A stretch of 15,902 nucleotides of DNA from Acidobacteriota bacterium (lineage in GTDB: Bacteria; Acidobacteriota; Terriglobia; Terriglobales; Acidobacteriaceae), in the NCBI GenBank assembly GCA_025353435.1, contig JANXQR010000117.1:1-15902 (forward strand), read 5' to 3'. Shown one piece after another: positions 7,040 to 13,795 of this stretch. The position numbers were made by a program, and so were the translations under genes. Each line of letters starts with the position of its first letter. The stretch's first letter is position 1. A model generated the notes under the pieces. That model saw only the letters and a program-made list of their open reading frames with translations, had not been told where the DNA came from and made no database searches.

Positions 7040-8391
7040 CGATTCGCGTCATTGGAGGAGGGCTCGCGGGACCGGAAGCGGCGCTGACGGCGGCGCGGTT
7101 TGGCTGCGACGTTGAGCTCTACGAAATGCGGGCGATGGTCGACGGACAGCCTCGATTGACCCCCGCGCACCAAACCACGGAGTTCGGAGAGCTTGTCTGC
7201 TCGACCTCGCTCAAGAGCGAGTCGCCAAATACCGCGCCGTGGCTGCTGAAGCAGGAGATGCGTCGCGGAGGGTCGGCGCTGTTGCGGATCGCCGATGAGT
7301 GCGCAGTTCCGGCCGGGCATGCGCTGGCGGTCGATCGCGTCGAGTTTTCACGGCGGATTGCGGAGGCGATTGCAGCCGAGCCGCGCATCCGGGTGATTCG
7401 CGAAGAAGTGACGCACCTCGACGAGAATGTGCTGACGATTTTGGCCACGGGTCCCCTCACGAGCGACGCCTTGAGCCGCGAAATCCAGCGCATCACTGGC
7501 TCTGACCACCTGGCGTTTTACGATTCGATTTCCCCGATCGTCGACGCAGAAACCATCGACATGGACCGCGTGTACTTCGCAGCGCGCTGGGACAAGGGCA
7601 CGCCCGACTACATCAATTGCCCCATGAATCGCGCGGAGTACGACCGCTTTCTCGATGCTTTGATTGCGGCAGAAGCGGCGGAAGCGAAGGAATGGGAGAA
7701 GCTCGATTATTTCGAAGGCTGCCTTCCCATTGAGATTCTGGCGCGGCGCGGACGGGACACGCTGCGCTTTGGGCCGATGAAGCCGGTGGGGTTGCGCGAT
7801 CCACGCACAGGGCAAACGCCATGGGCCGTGGTGCAACTCCGCAAAGAGAATCTGCGCGCCGACAGCTACAACCTTGTCGGGTTCCAAAATCACCTCAAGT
7901 GGGGCGACCAGGCAAAGGTGCTGCGTTTAATTCCAGGACTCGAGAATGCGAAGTTCCTGCGCTATGGGCAGATTCATCGCAACACCTACATTTGCGCGCC
8001 CGTGCTGCTTAACGAACGCCTGGCATTAAAGTCGCGGGAGGGGACCATGTTTGCAGGCCAGCTTTCCGGCGTCGAAGGCTATACCGAGTCAATTGGTACA
8101 GGCATGCTGGCGGGCATGTACGCAGCCCAATTAATGCGAGGGGAGGAGCCGGTGGCGCTGCCGCGGTCGACGGCGCTGGGATCACTGGTGCACTACATCA
8201 CGCATGCGGACCCAAAGCATTTTCAACCGGCCAATATCACGTTTGACCTGCTGGAGCCGCTTGACGAAGAGGTTCGCAAAAAGGTGCGCGACAAAAAGGA
8301 GCGTCACCGCATGCAATGCGACCGCTCCCTTGCGGCGTTCGACGCGTGGTGGAGTGCCATGTCGAATTCGACGGCGGAACTTAGCGCTTAA
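7036..8391 (+). CDS. trmFO: TrmFO, folate/FAD-dependent tRNA m5U54 methyltransferase
   Basis: The 451-residue product is a full-length TrmFO, which methylates U54 of the tRNA T-loop using methylenetetrahydrofolate and reduced FAD. It has the FAD-binding VIGGGLAGPEAA (5-16), ELYEMR (28-32), the FGELVCSTSLKS segment with Cys55, FEGCLPIE with the catalytic cysteine (Cys229), and the C-terminal GQLSGVEGYTESIGTG (FAD site) followed by SLVHYITH. The start is TTG at 7036 within the TTGA overlap with the GNAT stop; the glycine-rich motif begins five residues later, so no later start is plausible. An AGGG sits about 7 nt upstream. The tail (about 400-451) is charged and ordinary for the family. Translation probably depends on ribosomes finishing the acetyltransferase gene. 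Confidence 0.96.
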   Translation: MTIRVIGGGLAGPEAALTAARFGCDVELYEMRAMVDGQPRLTPAHQTTEFGELVCSTSLKSESPNTAPWLLKQEMRRGGSALLRIADECAVPAGHALAVDRVEFSRRIAEAIAAEPRIRVIREEVTHLDENVLTILATGPLTSDALSREIQRITGSDHLAFYDSISPIVDAETIDMDRVYFAARWDKGTPDYINCPMNRAEYDRFLDALIAAEAAEAKEWEKLDYFEGCLPIEILARRGRDTLRFGPMKPVGLRDPRTGQTPWAVVQLRKENLRADSYNLVGFQNHLKWGDQAKVLRLIPGLENAKFLRYGQIHRNTYICAPVLLNERLALKSREGTMFAGQLSGVEGYTESIGTGMLAGMYAAQLMRGEEPVALPRSTALGSLVHYITHADPKHFQPANITFDLLEPLDEEVRKKVRDKKERHRMQCDRSLAAFDAWWSAMSNSTAELSA

Positions 8392-8439
8392 ACCCTGCGT
8401 AGTTAATGTGGTACGCTGCCCTCGCTGGAAAGGTGTGAT

Positions 8440-9465
8440 ATGCGCTCCTACTCTGCCTCCGATTCCGTTTCGGTTGCCGTTCAACGCACCAGGGATTTCC
8501 TCTTCAGGCCCTTCAACTGGGGAACCTTTTTGAAGCTTGGCCTGGTCGCGATCCTCACCGAGGGTTTGGGAACGAATTCGCGGTCCTCGTCCAAAGGTGG
8601 TCAACATTCGTCGGGTAGTGGACCCATGTTCTCTCCTCCGTTCGACACCTCTGCAGCAAAAATTGCCGTGATTGTTGCGGCTATTTTGCTCACAATTGTT
8701 GTGGCGGTTTTCCTGTTCTATCTGGTCACGCGTCTGCGGTTTGCTTTCTTTCATTGCCTGGTGCACAACGTGAAAGAGATTCGTCCCGGCTGGCGCATCT
8801 ATCGAGAGCCGGCAACGCGATTCTTCTGGCTCAACATCGTGGTGGGACTCTGCTACCTGATGCTGGTGGTTTTGATCGCGCTTCCCTTCATCTCCGGATT
8901 CTGGCGCCTGTTTCACGAGATGCCACCAGGCGGCCATCCTGACTTCGGATTGCTCATTGGCCTGGTGTTGCCGCTGATTCCGATCATCCTTCTGTTGGTG
9001 CTGATTGGATTTTTGGCTGACCTGATCATGCGCGACTTGATTCTGCCGCATTACGCGCTGGAAAATGCCACGGCCGGCGAAGCATGGGGCTGGGTGTGGC
9101 GTTCCATCGTAGACGAGAAGAGGCAATACTTTGTTTACGTGCTGCTGCGCGTGGTGCTTCCCATTGTGGCGGCGATCGGCCTCTTCATCGTGTTGCTTAT
9201 TCCAGGGCTGGTGCTGGCAGGCGCGCTTGGCGCGATTGTGTACGCGATTCACTCATCCTTCGCGGCCTCCACGGGCGCATCCGCGGTTGTCGGCATTCTT
9301 CTGCAGGCATTCTTCGGCGTGCTTGCATTCTTCTTCCTGTTGGTGGCCAGCATTTGCCTCGGAGGTCCCGTAAGCACGTGGGTGCGCGAGTACGCCCTGA
9401 CGTTTTACGGCGGCCGCTACCAGGTACTGGGAGACCTGCTCTACCCACCGGCATTCGGAGACTGA
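8440..9465 (+). CDS. Polytopic inner-membrane protein of unknown function
   Basis: The 341-residue product has hydrophobic segments at about 74-98, 128-152, 169-196, 231-270 (long enough for two passes) and 282-308. A soluble N-terminal region has an amphipathic stretch FLFRPFNWGTFLKLGLVAILT (20-40) and a Ser/Gly-rich linker (44-65). A cytoplasmic-looking loop, MRDLILPHYALENATAGEAWGWVWRSI (197-223), resembles the loop seen in bacterial glycerophosphodiesterase-type membrane domains and DUF4013-like proteins, but I cannot assign a family with confidence. The start ATG has GGAAAGGTG upstream. It lies 48 nt after trmFO and may be co-transcribed with it. No catalytic motif is evident. Confidence 0.8.
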   Translation: MRSYSASDSVSVAVQRTRDFLFRPFNWGTFLKLGLVAILTEGLGTNSRSSSKGGQHSSGSGPMFSPPFDTSAAKIAVIVAAILLTIVVAVFLFYLVTRLRFAFFHCLVHNVKEIRPGWRIYREPATRFFWLNIVVGLCYLMLVVLIALPFISGFWRLFHEMPPGGHPDFGLLIGLVLPLIPIILLLVLIGFLADLIMRDLILPHYALENATAGEAWGWVWRSIVDEKRQYFVYVLLRVVLPIVAAIGLFIVLLIPGLVLAGALGAIVYAIHSSFAASTGASAVVGILLQAFFGVLAFFFLLVASICLGGPVSTWVREYALTFYGGRYQVLGDLLYPPAFGD

Positions 9466-9505
9466 AGCGAATGTGGTGCCCCAGAAGTTCTTAATCTTAT
9501 AGGGT

Positions 9506-9631
9506 TGTCATTCTGAGCGAACGGGGCCCCAAACGTCTTTCAGTTCCGGGGTCCCCAAAGAGCGGTCTTTGCTCTTTGGGGTGGAGGTTGGGGGTGGTGA
9601 GCCGAAGAATCTGCTGCTGTTCTTGCATTTG
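9506..9631. repeat. Composite interspersed repeat (GTCATTCTGAGC ... GAAGAATCTGC) with hairpin core
   Basis: A 5' part TGTCATTCTGAGCGA (9506-9520) and a 3' part GCCGAAGAATCTGCTG (9601-9616) match the two halves of the REP-like units found again at 10473, 10576 and 10763. Between them lies a perfect 11-bp inverted repeat, CCCCAAAGAGC (9553-9563) and GCTCTTTGGGG (9571-9581). No gene is seen between 9466 and 9710. Confidence 0.6.
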
Positions 9632-9659
9632 CTTTTGCGGTGCAAACTCATCACGATCA

Positions 9660-9704
9660 GAGGGTGCCCCCGGTCCCTCGCATTTGGGGACCGGGGATAC
9701 CACA
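9660..9704. repeat. 45-bp direct repeat, copy 1 (hairpin module)
   Basis: Identical over 45 bp to 10288-10332. It begins GAGGGTGCCCCCGG and ends GGGGATACCACA. Inside, CCCCGGTCCC (9668-9677) pairs with GGGACCGGGG (9687-9696) around a 9-nt loop. It ends 6 nt beyond the 3' end of the GNAT gene. Confidence 0.9.
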
Positions 9705-9710
9705 CTAGCC

Positions 9711-10238
9711 TCAAGACTCAAACCGGAAAACGTACCACGCCGCGCCGTTGACCAGCCTCCGAGCAGGCAACTGACTCTCGCCAGTAAAGCTTTCAATGGC
9801 CTGTTGCCAAAACTGACAGGCTGCGGAATTCGATTCCATGACGCGGATCTGCAACCTGCCGGGGAATCGCTCGAAAGCCAAATGAGCGAATCGCGTTCCG
9901 GCTCCATGACGGCGATACCCGCGCAGAACAAAGAACTCCGCCATATCCCAGTGCGCTTCACCCCCCACAGCCGGGGTTTGCTGCCTGACGAGTGCGAAGC
10001 CCGCCCACGTGCCATCGACGGCGGCAAGAAAAGGAAAGCGGCCGGATTCGGACCAGTAGAGATCAAGGTCAGGATAGTGAAATCTGCCATCTCCATCGAC
10101 ATGCAGGGGAATCATCTCGCTGAAGTCGTGCATGTAGAGTTGCAGCAGGTTGGAGAGGATCGGCTCCTGTTCCCGCGTGGCGGGTACGAGATCGATTTGC
10201 ACTTCATCGGTGCGGAATTTGGTCAAGCTTGGCCTCAC
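9711..10238 (-). CDS. GNAT-family N-acetyltransferase
   Basis: The 175-residue product has a GNAT core: a strand with WDMAEFFVLRGYRRHGAGTRF (97-117, acetyl-CoA loop), followed by LQIRVMESNSAACQFWQQAIESF (129-151), which matches the beta-5/alpha-4 region. The N-terminal LLQLYMHDFSEMIPLHVDGDGRFHYPDLDLYW (31-62) is typical of a poorly characterised group of predicted acetyltransferases (COG5628-like, from memory). The acceptor is unknown. The start is GTG at 10238 without a clear Shine-Dalgarno; TAAGCT lies 8 nt upstream and could be a -10 of a leaderless message. A later start is possible because homology begins near residue 14. The gene is alone, on the opposite strand from its left neighbour, and is bracketed by identical 45-bp hairpin repeats. 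Confidence 0.85.
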   Translation of the reverse strand: MRPSLTKFRTDEVQIDLVPATREQEPILSNLLQLYMHDFSEMIPLHVDGDGRFHYPDLDLYWSESGRFPFLAAVDGTWAGFALVRQQTPAVGGEAHWDMAEFFVLRGYRRHGAGTRFAHLAFERFPGRLQIRVMESNSAACQFWQQAIESFTGESQLPARRLVNGAAWYVFRFES

Positions 10239-10261
10239 CTAGTTTGAGCTTAACCGGAATT

Positions 10262-10488
10262 CTGTGACTTTTCTGAATCGAGATGCCGAGGGTGCCCCCG
10301 GTCCCTCGCATTTGGGGACCGGGGATACCACAAACCTCGCCCTCCCAAAACACGCTGTCTTCCTGAACGCCTGTGACTGTTTGAATCGCGGTACCGAGGG
10401 TGCCCCACCCTCAGCGCGTCTTTGTTTTTGCGCTTAGGGTGGGATACCGCAACCCCAAACCTCCTGAAGAACTGTCTTCCTGAGCGGA
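10262..10488. repeat. Two tandem hairpin modules with conserved flanks and different stems
   Basis: Unit one (about 10262-10370) and unit two (about 10371-10488) align across CTGTGACT...TGAATCG, CCGAGGGTGCCCC, GGGATACC(A/G)CAA and CTGTCTTCCTGA. The hairpins between the flanks differ. Unit one has CCCCGGTCCC (10296-10305) with GGGACCGGGG (10315-10324). Unit two has CCCACCCTCAGCGC (10404-10417) with GCGCTTAGGGTGGG (10430-10443), with one mismatch. Confidence 0.8.
10288..10332. repeat. 45-bp direct repeat, copy 2 (hairpin module)
   Basis: Perfect copy of 9660-9704 in the same orientation, 628 bp away, on the 5' side of the GNAT gene. It is the core of the first tandem unit described at 10262-10488. 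Confidence 0.9.
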
Positions 10489-10824
10489 GCGCAGCGGAGT
10501 CGAAGGATCTGCGTTTGTTTTTCGTAATCTCCGCATCGGCGCCCACTCGCCCGCTTCACACCGCACCACATTCGCTGTCATCCTGAAGCGCAGTGAAGGA
10601 TCTGCCCAAAAATTCGGCTAAGCCCTTTAGATTTCACGACGCATGGACCCTCCGAATCTTTATGGTCTTGGGTGGGGTTTCTAAGCCCATGTATGACTGC
10701 GGTTGCTCTTTTTAATTTCCGCATCGGCGGTCACTCGCCTTCCTCACACCACCCACGCGCGTTGTCATCCTGAAGCACAGCGAAGGACCTGCGGTTGTTC
10801 TTGGTAACCTCCGCATTGGCGGCA
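10473..10824. repeat. Three copies of a REP-like unit (GTCATCCTGA...GAAGGATCTGC)
   Basis: Units begin at 10473, 10576 and 10763 with TGTC(A/T)TCCTGA, continue with a GAAGGA(T/C)CTGC element, then a T-rich stretch and TCCGCAT(C/T)GGCG. Units one and two also share CACTCGCC and TCACACC. The middle unit is split by 95 bp (10606-10700). The stretch from about 10825 to 10958 after the last unit shows no gene or repeat that I recognise. Confidence 0.75.
10606..10700. repeat. 95-bp insert splitting the middle REP-like unit
   Basis: The middle unit stops at CTGC (10602-10605) and resumes after a second CTGC (10697-10700), at the point where the other units run straight on. The insert therefore looks like a small insertion with a 4-bp direct repeat. 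It encodes nothing obvious and has CTAAGCCC twice (10617-10624 and 10681-10688). Confidence 0.5.
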
Positions 10825-10958
10825 GTACGACCGGAACTAGCTGAGACTCAGGGAAACGTTCGAGAAGCCGACTAGTCAGGACTAATCTGCCGTCGATGAG
10901 TGCTTTGGCGATTTTGCGTAAACCAAGAATTCCCGGGCCACATGCGCGTATTTGGGAC

Positions 10959-12044
10959 CTATCCGAAGAAGTCTCCTGAGGTTTTGTAAATCTCATCGAT
11001 CAACCGATGTTGCCGTAAAGCATCCTTGAAGTTGCTGGCTTCAGATGTGCCGTTTTTCTTGTCGTTTGCGTACGCGGCATAGAGGTACGCCAGGTCTTGC
11101 GCGCTTACGTCGAGGCCCGACTTGGCAAGTGATTGATACTGATCGGGGATGGGCAGTGACGAGAAGGTGGTCGCCTCGCCTTTCATGCCCTCGATGGCGT
11201 TGTCATCCTTGTTTTCGAAGGCACGCGGATTAGTGATTCTCAAAACTCCATCGATTCCAGTGATGTCGATCTGGAGGCCGGTACGATGCTTCTGGCCACC
11301 CTCGATCTGAATAGAGAACAATCCGCCATCCTGCAGGGTGCCAATAGCCATCACCTCGTTTGGATTGGTGCTGGGGATTTTCTCCCCTGTTTCAGCGACG
11401 GTGAAGAAGGGAAACTGAGTCTCGATGACGGCAGTGAGTTTCTTCGGGAAGCCTACGGATCGATAAAGCATGTCACCGAAGTGGGCGACGTACACAGACA
11501 GAACATGCGAGAAATTCGACGTGTGGAATGCCCAGCCGTATTTGCCCGGCATGGTGTCGGGGAAGGCGTCGACGTTGACCGTCATGTGAACACCGCGAAT
11601 CTTACCGACGTAGCCTTGCTTGACCAAGTCGCGGGTATAGCGTGCGCTCGGCCCCATGCGGCGTTGAAGGCCTACGATGTGCCTCACGCCCTGTGATTCG
11701 GCCAAGTACAAAAGCTCTTCTGAATCTCTTGTGTTTGTGGAGAGCGGCCATTCGCAGTAAACATCTTTGGCTGCCGCTATGGCCTGCTTCACCAAACGAG
11801 CGTGTTCCGGAGCAGGTGCTACAACCGCTACCAGATCCACATCAGAATGGTTGATAAGCGACTGCTCGTCTCCAAAGGCATGCTTGATATGGAACTGCTT
11901 TGCGGTTTCTTCAGCCGTCTCCCTTTTCCGGTTTGATACGGCCACGACCTCGAAATCCTCCAAAGTTTTTAGAGCTGGGATATGTCCATACTTTGCCCAG
12001 CCGCCCGCTCCAATGATCCCAACACGAATCTTTCCGCCGCCCAT
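10959..12044 (-). CDS. Gfo/Idh/MocA-family oxidoreductase, Gal80-like
   Basis: The 361-residue product has an N-terminal Rossmann domain with IRVGIIGAGGWAKYGHIPAL (6-25) and VVAVSNRKRETAEE (33-46), so it should bind NAD(P). The family's EKP motif reads EWP here (CEWPLS, 97-102), which removes the usual catalytic lysine; this variant recalls Gal80-type members. The C-terminal alpha/beta domain starts near 125 and includes SNFSHVLSVYVAHFGDML (176-193). It may be a sugar-related dehydrogenase or a non-catalytic ligand sensor; the substrate is unknown. The frame is open to 12083, but GGGAGAA 8 nt before the ATG at 12044 and the position of the Rossmann motif favour this start. A MerR-type promoter lies directly upstream and a damaged MerR gene diverges from it. 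Confidence 0.9.
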   Translation of the reverse strand: MGGGKIRVGIIGAGGWAKYGHIPALKTLEDFEVVAVSNRKRETAEETAKQFHIKHAFGDEQSLINHSDVDLVAVVAPAPEHARLVKQAIAAAKDVYCEWPLSTNTRDSEELLYLAESQGVRHIVGLQRRMGPSARYTRDLVKQGYVGKIRGVHMTVNVDAFPDTMPGKYGWAFHTSNFSHVLSVYVAHFGDMLYRSVGFPKKLTAVIETQFPFFTVAETGEKIPSTNPNEVMAIGTLQDGGLFSIQIEGGQKHRTGLQIDITGIDGVLRITNPRAFENKDDNAIEGMKGEATTFSSLPIPDQYQSLAKSGLDVSAQDLAYLYAAYANDKKNGTSEASNFKDALRQHRLIDEIYKTSGDFFG

Positions 12045-12064
12045 CGCTTGTTCTCCCTGGTCAA

Positions 12065-12097
12065 AGCCTAAGCCTTGACACATATGTCAATGTCAAG
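12065..12097 (-). promoter_or_regulatory. MerR-type promoter/operator of the oxidoreductase gene
   Basis: On the minus strand, -35 TTGACA (12096-12091) and -10 TAGGCT (12070-12065) are separated by 20 bp. That is the lengthened spacer typical of promoters controlled by MerR-family proteins. The spacer contains the dyad TTGACACATATGTCAA (12075-12090, 6-bp arms and a 4-bp centre, given on the plus strand). A wider dyad, CTTGACA (12074-12080) with TGTCAAG (12091-12097), overlaps it. The oxidoreductase ATG lies 21 nt past the -10. The divergent MerR remnant starts on the other side. Confidence 0.75.
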
Positions 12098-12110
12098 TGA
12101 CGCTAGAAAC

Positions 12111-12323
12111 ATGCTCATCGGAGAACTATCGACTCGGACCGCTGTCAGCACCCGCGCCCTGCGTCACTACGAGAAGCTCGGGATGCTTCAATGTGAGCGA
12201 GGAAAAAACGGATACCGCAACTATGGTGCGGTGTCCGTGGAGTGGGTGAAGTCGATTCAGTTCCTTCTTTCGTCTGGCCTGAACCTTGCAATTATCGCTC
12301 AGATCCTACCTAGTCGATCCTGA
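12111..12323 (+). pseudogene. MerR-family regulator truncated by the IS
   Basis: The reading frame begins MLIGELSTRTAVSTRALRHY with EKLGM following, the helix-turn-helix and wing of the MerR family. It continues through RGKNGYRNYGAVSVEWVKSIQFLLSSGLNLAIIAQILP, after which homology ends. The next residues (SRS, stop) come from the IS end. About 67 of the usual 110-140 residues remain, and the dimerisation helix and effector part are gone. ATG 12111 matches the family's usual start, but ATGs at 12084 and 12090 are also in frame; 12084 and 12090 fall inside the operator. A protein without the dimer helix is unlikely to work as a normal MerR activator. The adjacent promoter shows what it once controlled. 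Confidence 0.85.
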
Positions 12324-12325
12324 AA
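12314..12325 (+). repeat. IS left terminal inverted repeat
   Basis: TCGATCCTGAAA, matching the complement of the right end exactly. Identity extends three further bases (TAG) into the flanking target. Confidence 0.85.
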
Positions 12326-12387
12326 TACCAACAAAAGACCTATAAAACCTGATGAAACGCGGCATTTGTTGCTCTAGAATTCCTTTG

Positions 12388-12406
12388 AAGGCATGGAAAA
12401 TGCCTT
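12388..12406 (+). other. Hairpin upstream of the transposase start
   Basis: AAGGCAT (12388-12394) pairs with ATGCCTT (12400-12406) over a 5-nt loop, 18 nt before the transposase ATG. Such leaders in IS elements can damp expression from outside transcription; that role is inference here. Confidence 0.4.
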
Positions 12407-12424
12407 GGAAGCTGGGGAAAAACG

Positions 12425-13774
12425 ATGCAGCCCAAGCGCGAGCCGGAGCAGCCACAGCGGGAGTTGTTTCAGATCGATCTGGAGCAGTTGATTGACATGA
12501 GCCATGCGCTGGTTCGTCTCGGTGATGTCATCGACTGGCAGTCGTTCGAACGGACTCTGGGTGGCACCTATCATCCCAGTCAGGGCGCGCCCGGCATCTC
12601 GACGCGTCTGATGGTTGCTCTTCATTATCTGAAGTATCAGCATGACCTGAGCGATGAAGATGTTGTTGCCTTATGGGTCGAAAACCCTTACTGGCAGCAC
12701 TTCAGCGGCATGAAGCATTTTCAGCACCGGATGCCGATCGATCCTTCGAGCATGACGCGGTGGCGCAAGCGTCTGGGCGATGCCGGGGCGGAGCAAATGC
12801 TTCGCGCGACGATTGAAGCGGGCATGAAGATGCGCGTGATTCGTCCTGCTGAGTTAAGGCGCGTCAACGTGGATACGACGGTGGAGACCAAGGCTATTCG
12901 TTTTCCCACCGATGCCAGACTGTACCAGCGCATGCGCGAGCGGTTGGTAAAGGCCGCACGTGCTGAAGGGCTGACGATCAAGCAGAGTTATCGGCATGTG
13001 GGCCGCCGCCTGCTGATGCAGTCCAGCCGTTATGCCCATGCCCGCCAGATGAAACGTGCTCGTGCCTGCACGCGCAAACTGAAAACCCAACTGGGGCGCG
13101 TTATTCGGGAAGTCGAGCGCCAGACCGAAGAACCACCCGTGAAGCTCGACAAGTTACTTCAGACGGCGCATCGAATCTACGAACAACAGAGGCAAGACAA
13201 GGACAAGATTTACTCGGTGCATGAACCTGAAGTGCAGTGCATCGCCAAGGGCAAGGCGGGCAAGCCGTATGAGTTTGGCAACAAGGTGAGTGTCGCAGTA
13301 ACCAGTCGTGGTGGATGGTTCGTCGGCGTGAAGAGCTTCACTGGAAATCTCTATGACGGCCACACGCTGGCTGCACAGATGAAGCAAGTCGAAAGCATGA
13401 TCGCCAATCAGGTGAGCGAGGCGTACGTTGATATGGGCTATCGAGGCCACGACTATGACGGCGCGGTCACCGTGCATGTTGACAAGAGACGAAGAGGGCG
13501 TACATCGCAAGCGCGATGGCGATGGATGAAACGCCGTGCCGCGGTCGAACCAAGCATCGGACATCTGAAGAACGAACACAGGTTGGAACGTAATCGGCTG
13601 AAGGGTACTGCCGGAAATGAGATCAACGCGATCCTGGCAGCCGCCGCGATGAACTTCCAGAAGCTCCTGAGAGCCTTTCCGCGCACTTTTCTGTACTGCC
13701 TGATGCAGCTATGGAACGGCTTGATCGATCTCAATGGCCCGGGAAATAGAAATACTCAACTTCAATTTGCCTGA
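12425..13774 (+). CDS. IS5-family transposase (DDE)
   Basis: The 449-residue product appears complete. The N-terminal part (about 11-118) has QIDLEQLIDMSHALVRLGDVIDW, GAPGISTRLMVALHYLKY and MPIDPSSMTRWRKRLGDAGAE, typical of the long-form IS5 transposases (IS1478-like, from memory). The catalytic triad is visible as Asp150 in RVNVDTTVETKAI, Asp336 in AYVDMGYRGHDYD and Glu375 in AAVEPSIGHLKNEHRLERNRLKG. A charged helical insert (about 165-260) separates the first Asp from the second part. GGGGA lies before the ATG. The stop falls inside a hairpin at the right end of the element. With both inverted repeats intact, the copy may still be mobile. Confidence 0.95.
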   Translation: MQPKREPEQPQRELFQIDLEQLIDMSHALVRLGDVIDWQSFERTLGGTYHPSQGAPGISTRLMVALHYLKYQHDLSDEDVVALWVENPYWQHFSGMKHFQHRMPIDPSSMTRWRKRLGDAGAEQMLRATIEAGMKMRVIRPAELRRVNVDTTVETKAIRFPTDARLYQRMRERLVKAARAEGLTIKQSYRHVGRRLLMQSSRYAHARQMKRARACTRKLKTQLGRVIREVERQTEEPPVKLDKLLQTAHRIYEQQRQDKDKIYSVHEPEVQCIAKGKAGKPYEFGNKVSVAVTSRGGWFVGVKSFTGNLYDGHTLAAQMKQVESMIANQVSEAYVDMGYRGHDYDGAVTVHVDKRRRGRTSQARWRWMKRRAAVEPSIGHLKNEHRLERNRLKGTAGNEINAILAAAAMNFQKLLRAFPRTFLYCLMQLWNGLIDLNGPGNRNTQLQFA

Positions 13775-13790
13775 AAATCACTTTTTCAGG
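13770..13790 (+). other. Hairpin across the transposase stop codon
   Basis: CCTGAAAA (13770-13777) pairs with TTTTCAGG (13783-13790) over a 5-nt loop. The TGA of the transposase lies in the left arm. There is no U-run after it, so it is not a clear terminator. Confidence 0.4.
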
Positions 13791-13795
13791 ATCGA
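13784..13795 (-). repeat. IS right terminal inverted repeat
   Basis: TTTCAGGATCGA, the exact complement of the left end. Confidence 0.85.

Larger units (their letters stand above)
12314..13795 (+). mobile_element. IS5-family insertion sequence
   Basis: A 1482-bp element with 12-bp perfect terminal inverted repeats and one transposase gene. The left edge abuts CTAG (12310-12313) and the right edge abuts CTAA (13796-13799). IS5-type elements are known to duplicate a CTAR-like target, so each edge fits alone, but the two are not a matching duplication. If the TA shared by both edges were the duplicated target instead, the element would be 12313-13796. Truncated genes on both sides support an associated deletion. 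Confidence 0.88.

Noticed and set aside
8182..9252. 356-residue minus-strand ORF opposite trmFO and the membrane protein gene
   Set aside because: It is antisense to two well-supported genes and has His/Gln/Arg-rich composition without any motif.
9553..9581. 11-bp hairpin considered as a terminator of the membrane-protein gene
   Set aside because: No U-run follows on either strand, and the hairpin sits inside an interspersed repeat.
9508..9714. Short minus-strand ORFs (also 10250-10546) containing YPRSPNARDRGHP
   Set aside because: The shared peptide is just the translation of the 45-bp repeat; the frames run through repeats and have no ribosome site or other homology.
10262..10824. Repeated units considered as a CRISPR array
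   Set aside because: Units are long, unequal and divergent, spacing is irregular, and no spacer-like regularity or cas gene is present.
10712..10996. 94-residue minus-strand ORF after the oxidoreductase gene, including GILGLRKIAKALIDGRLVL
   Set aside because: It overlaps the oxidoreductase 3' end in another frame and runs into a REP-like repeat; the middle part looks protein-like, but I cannot match it to a family.
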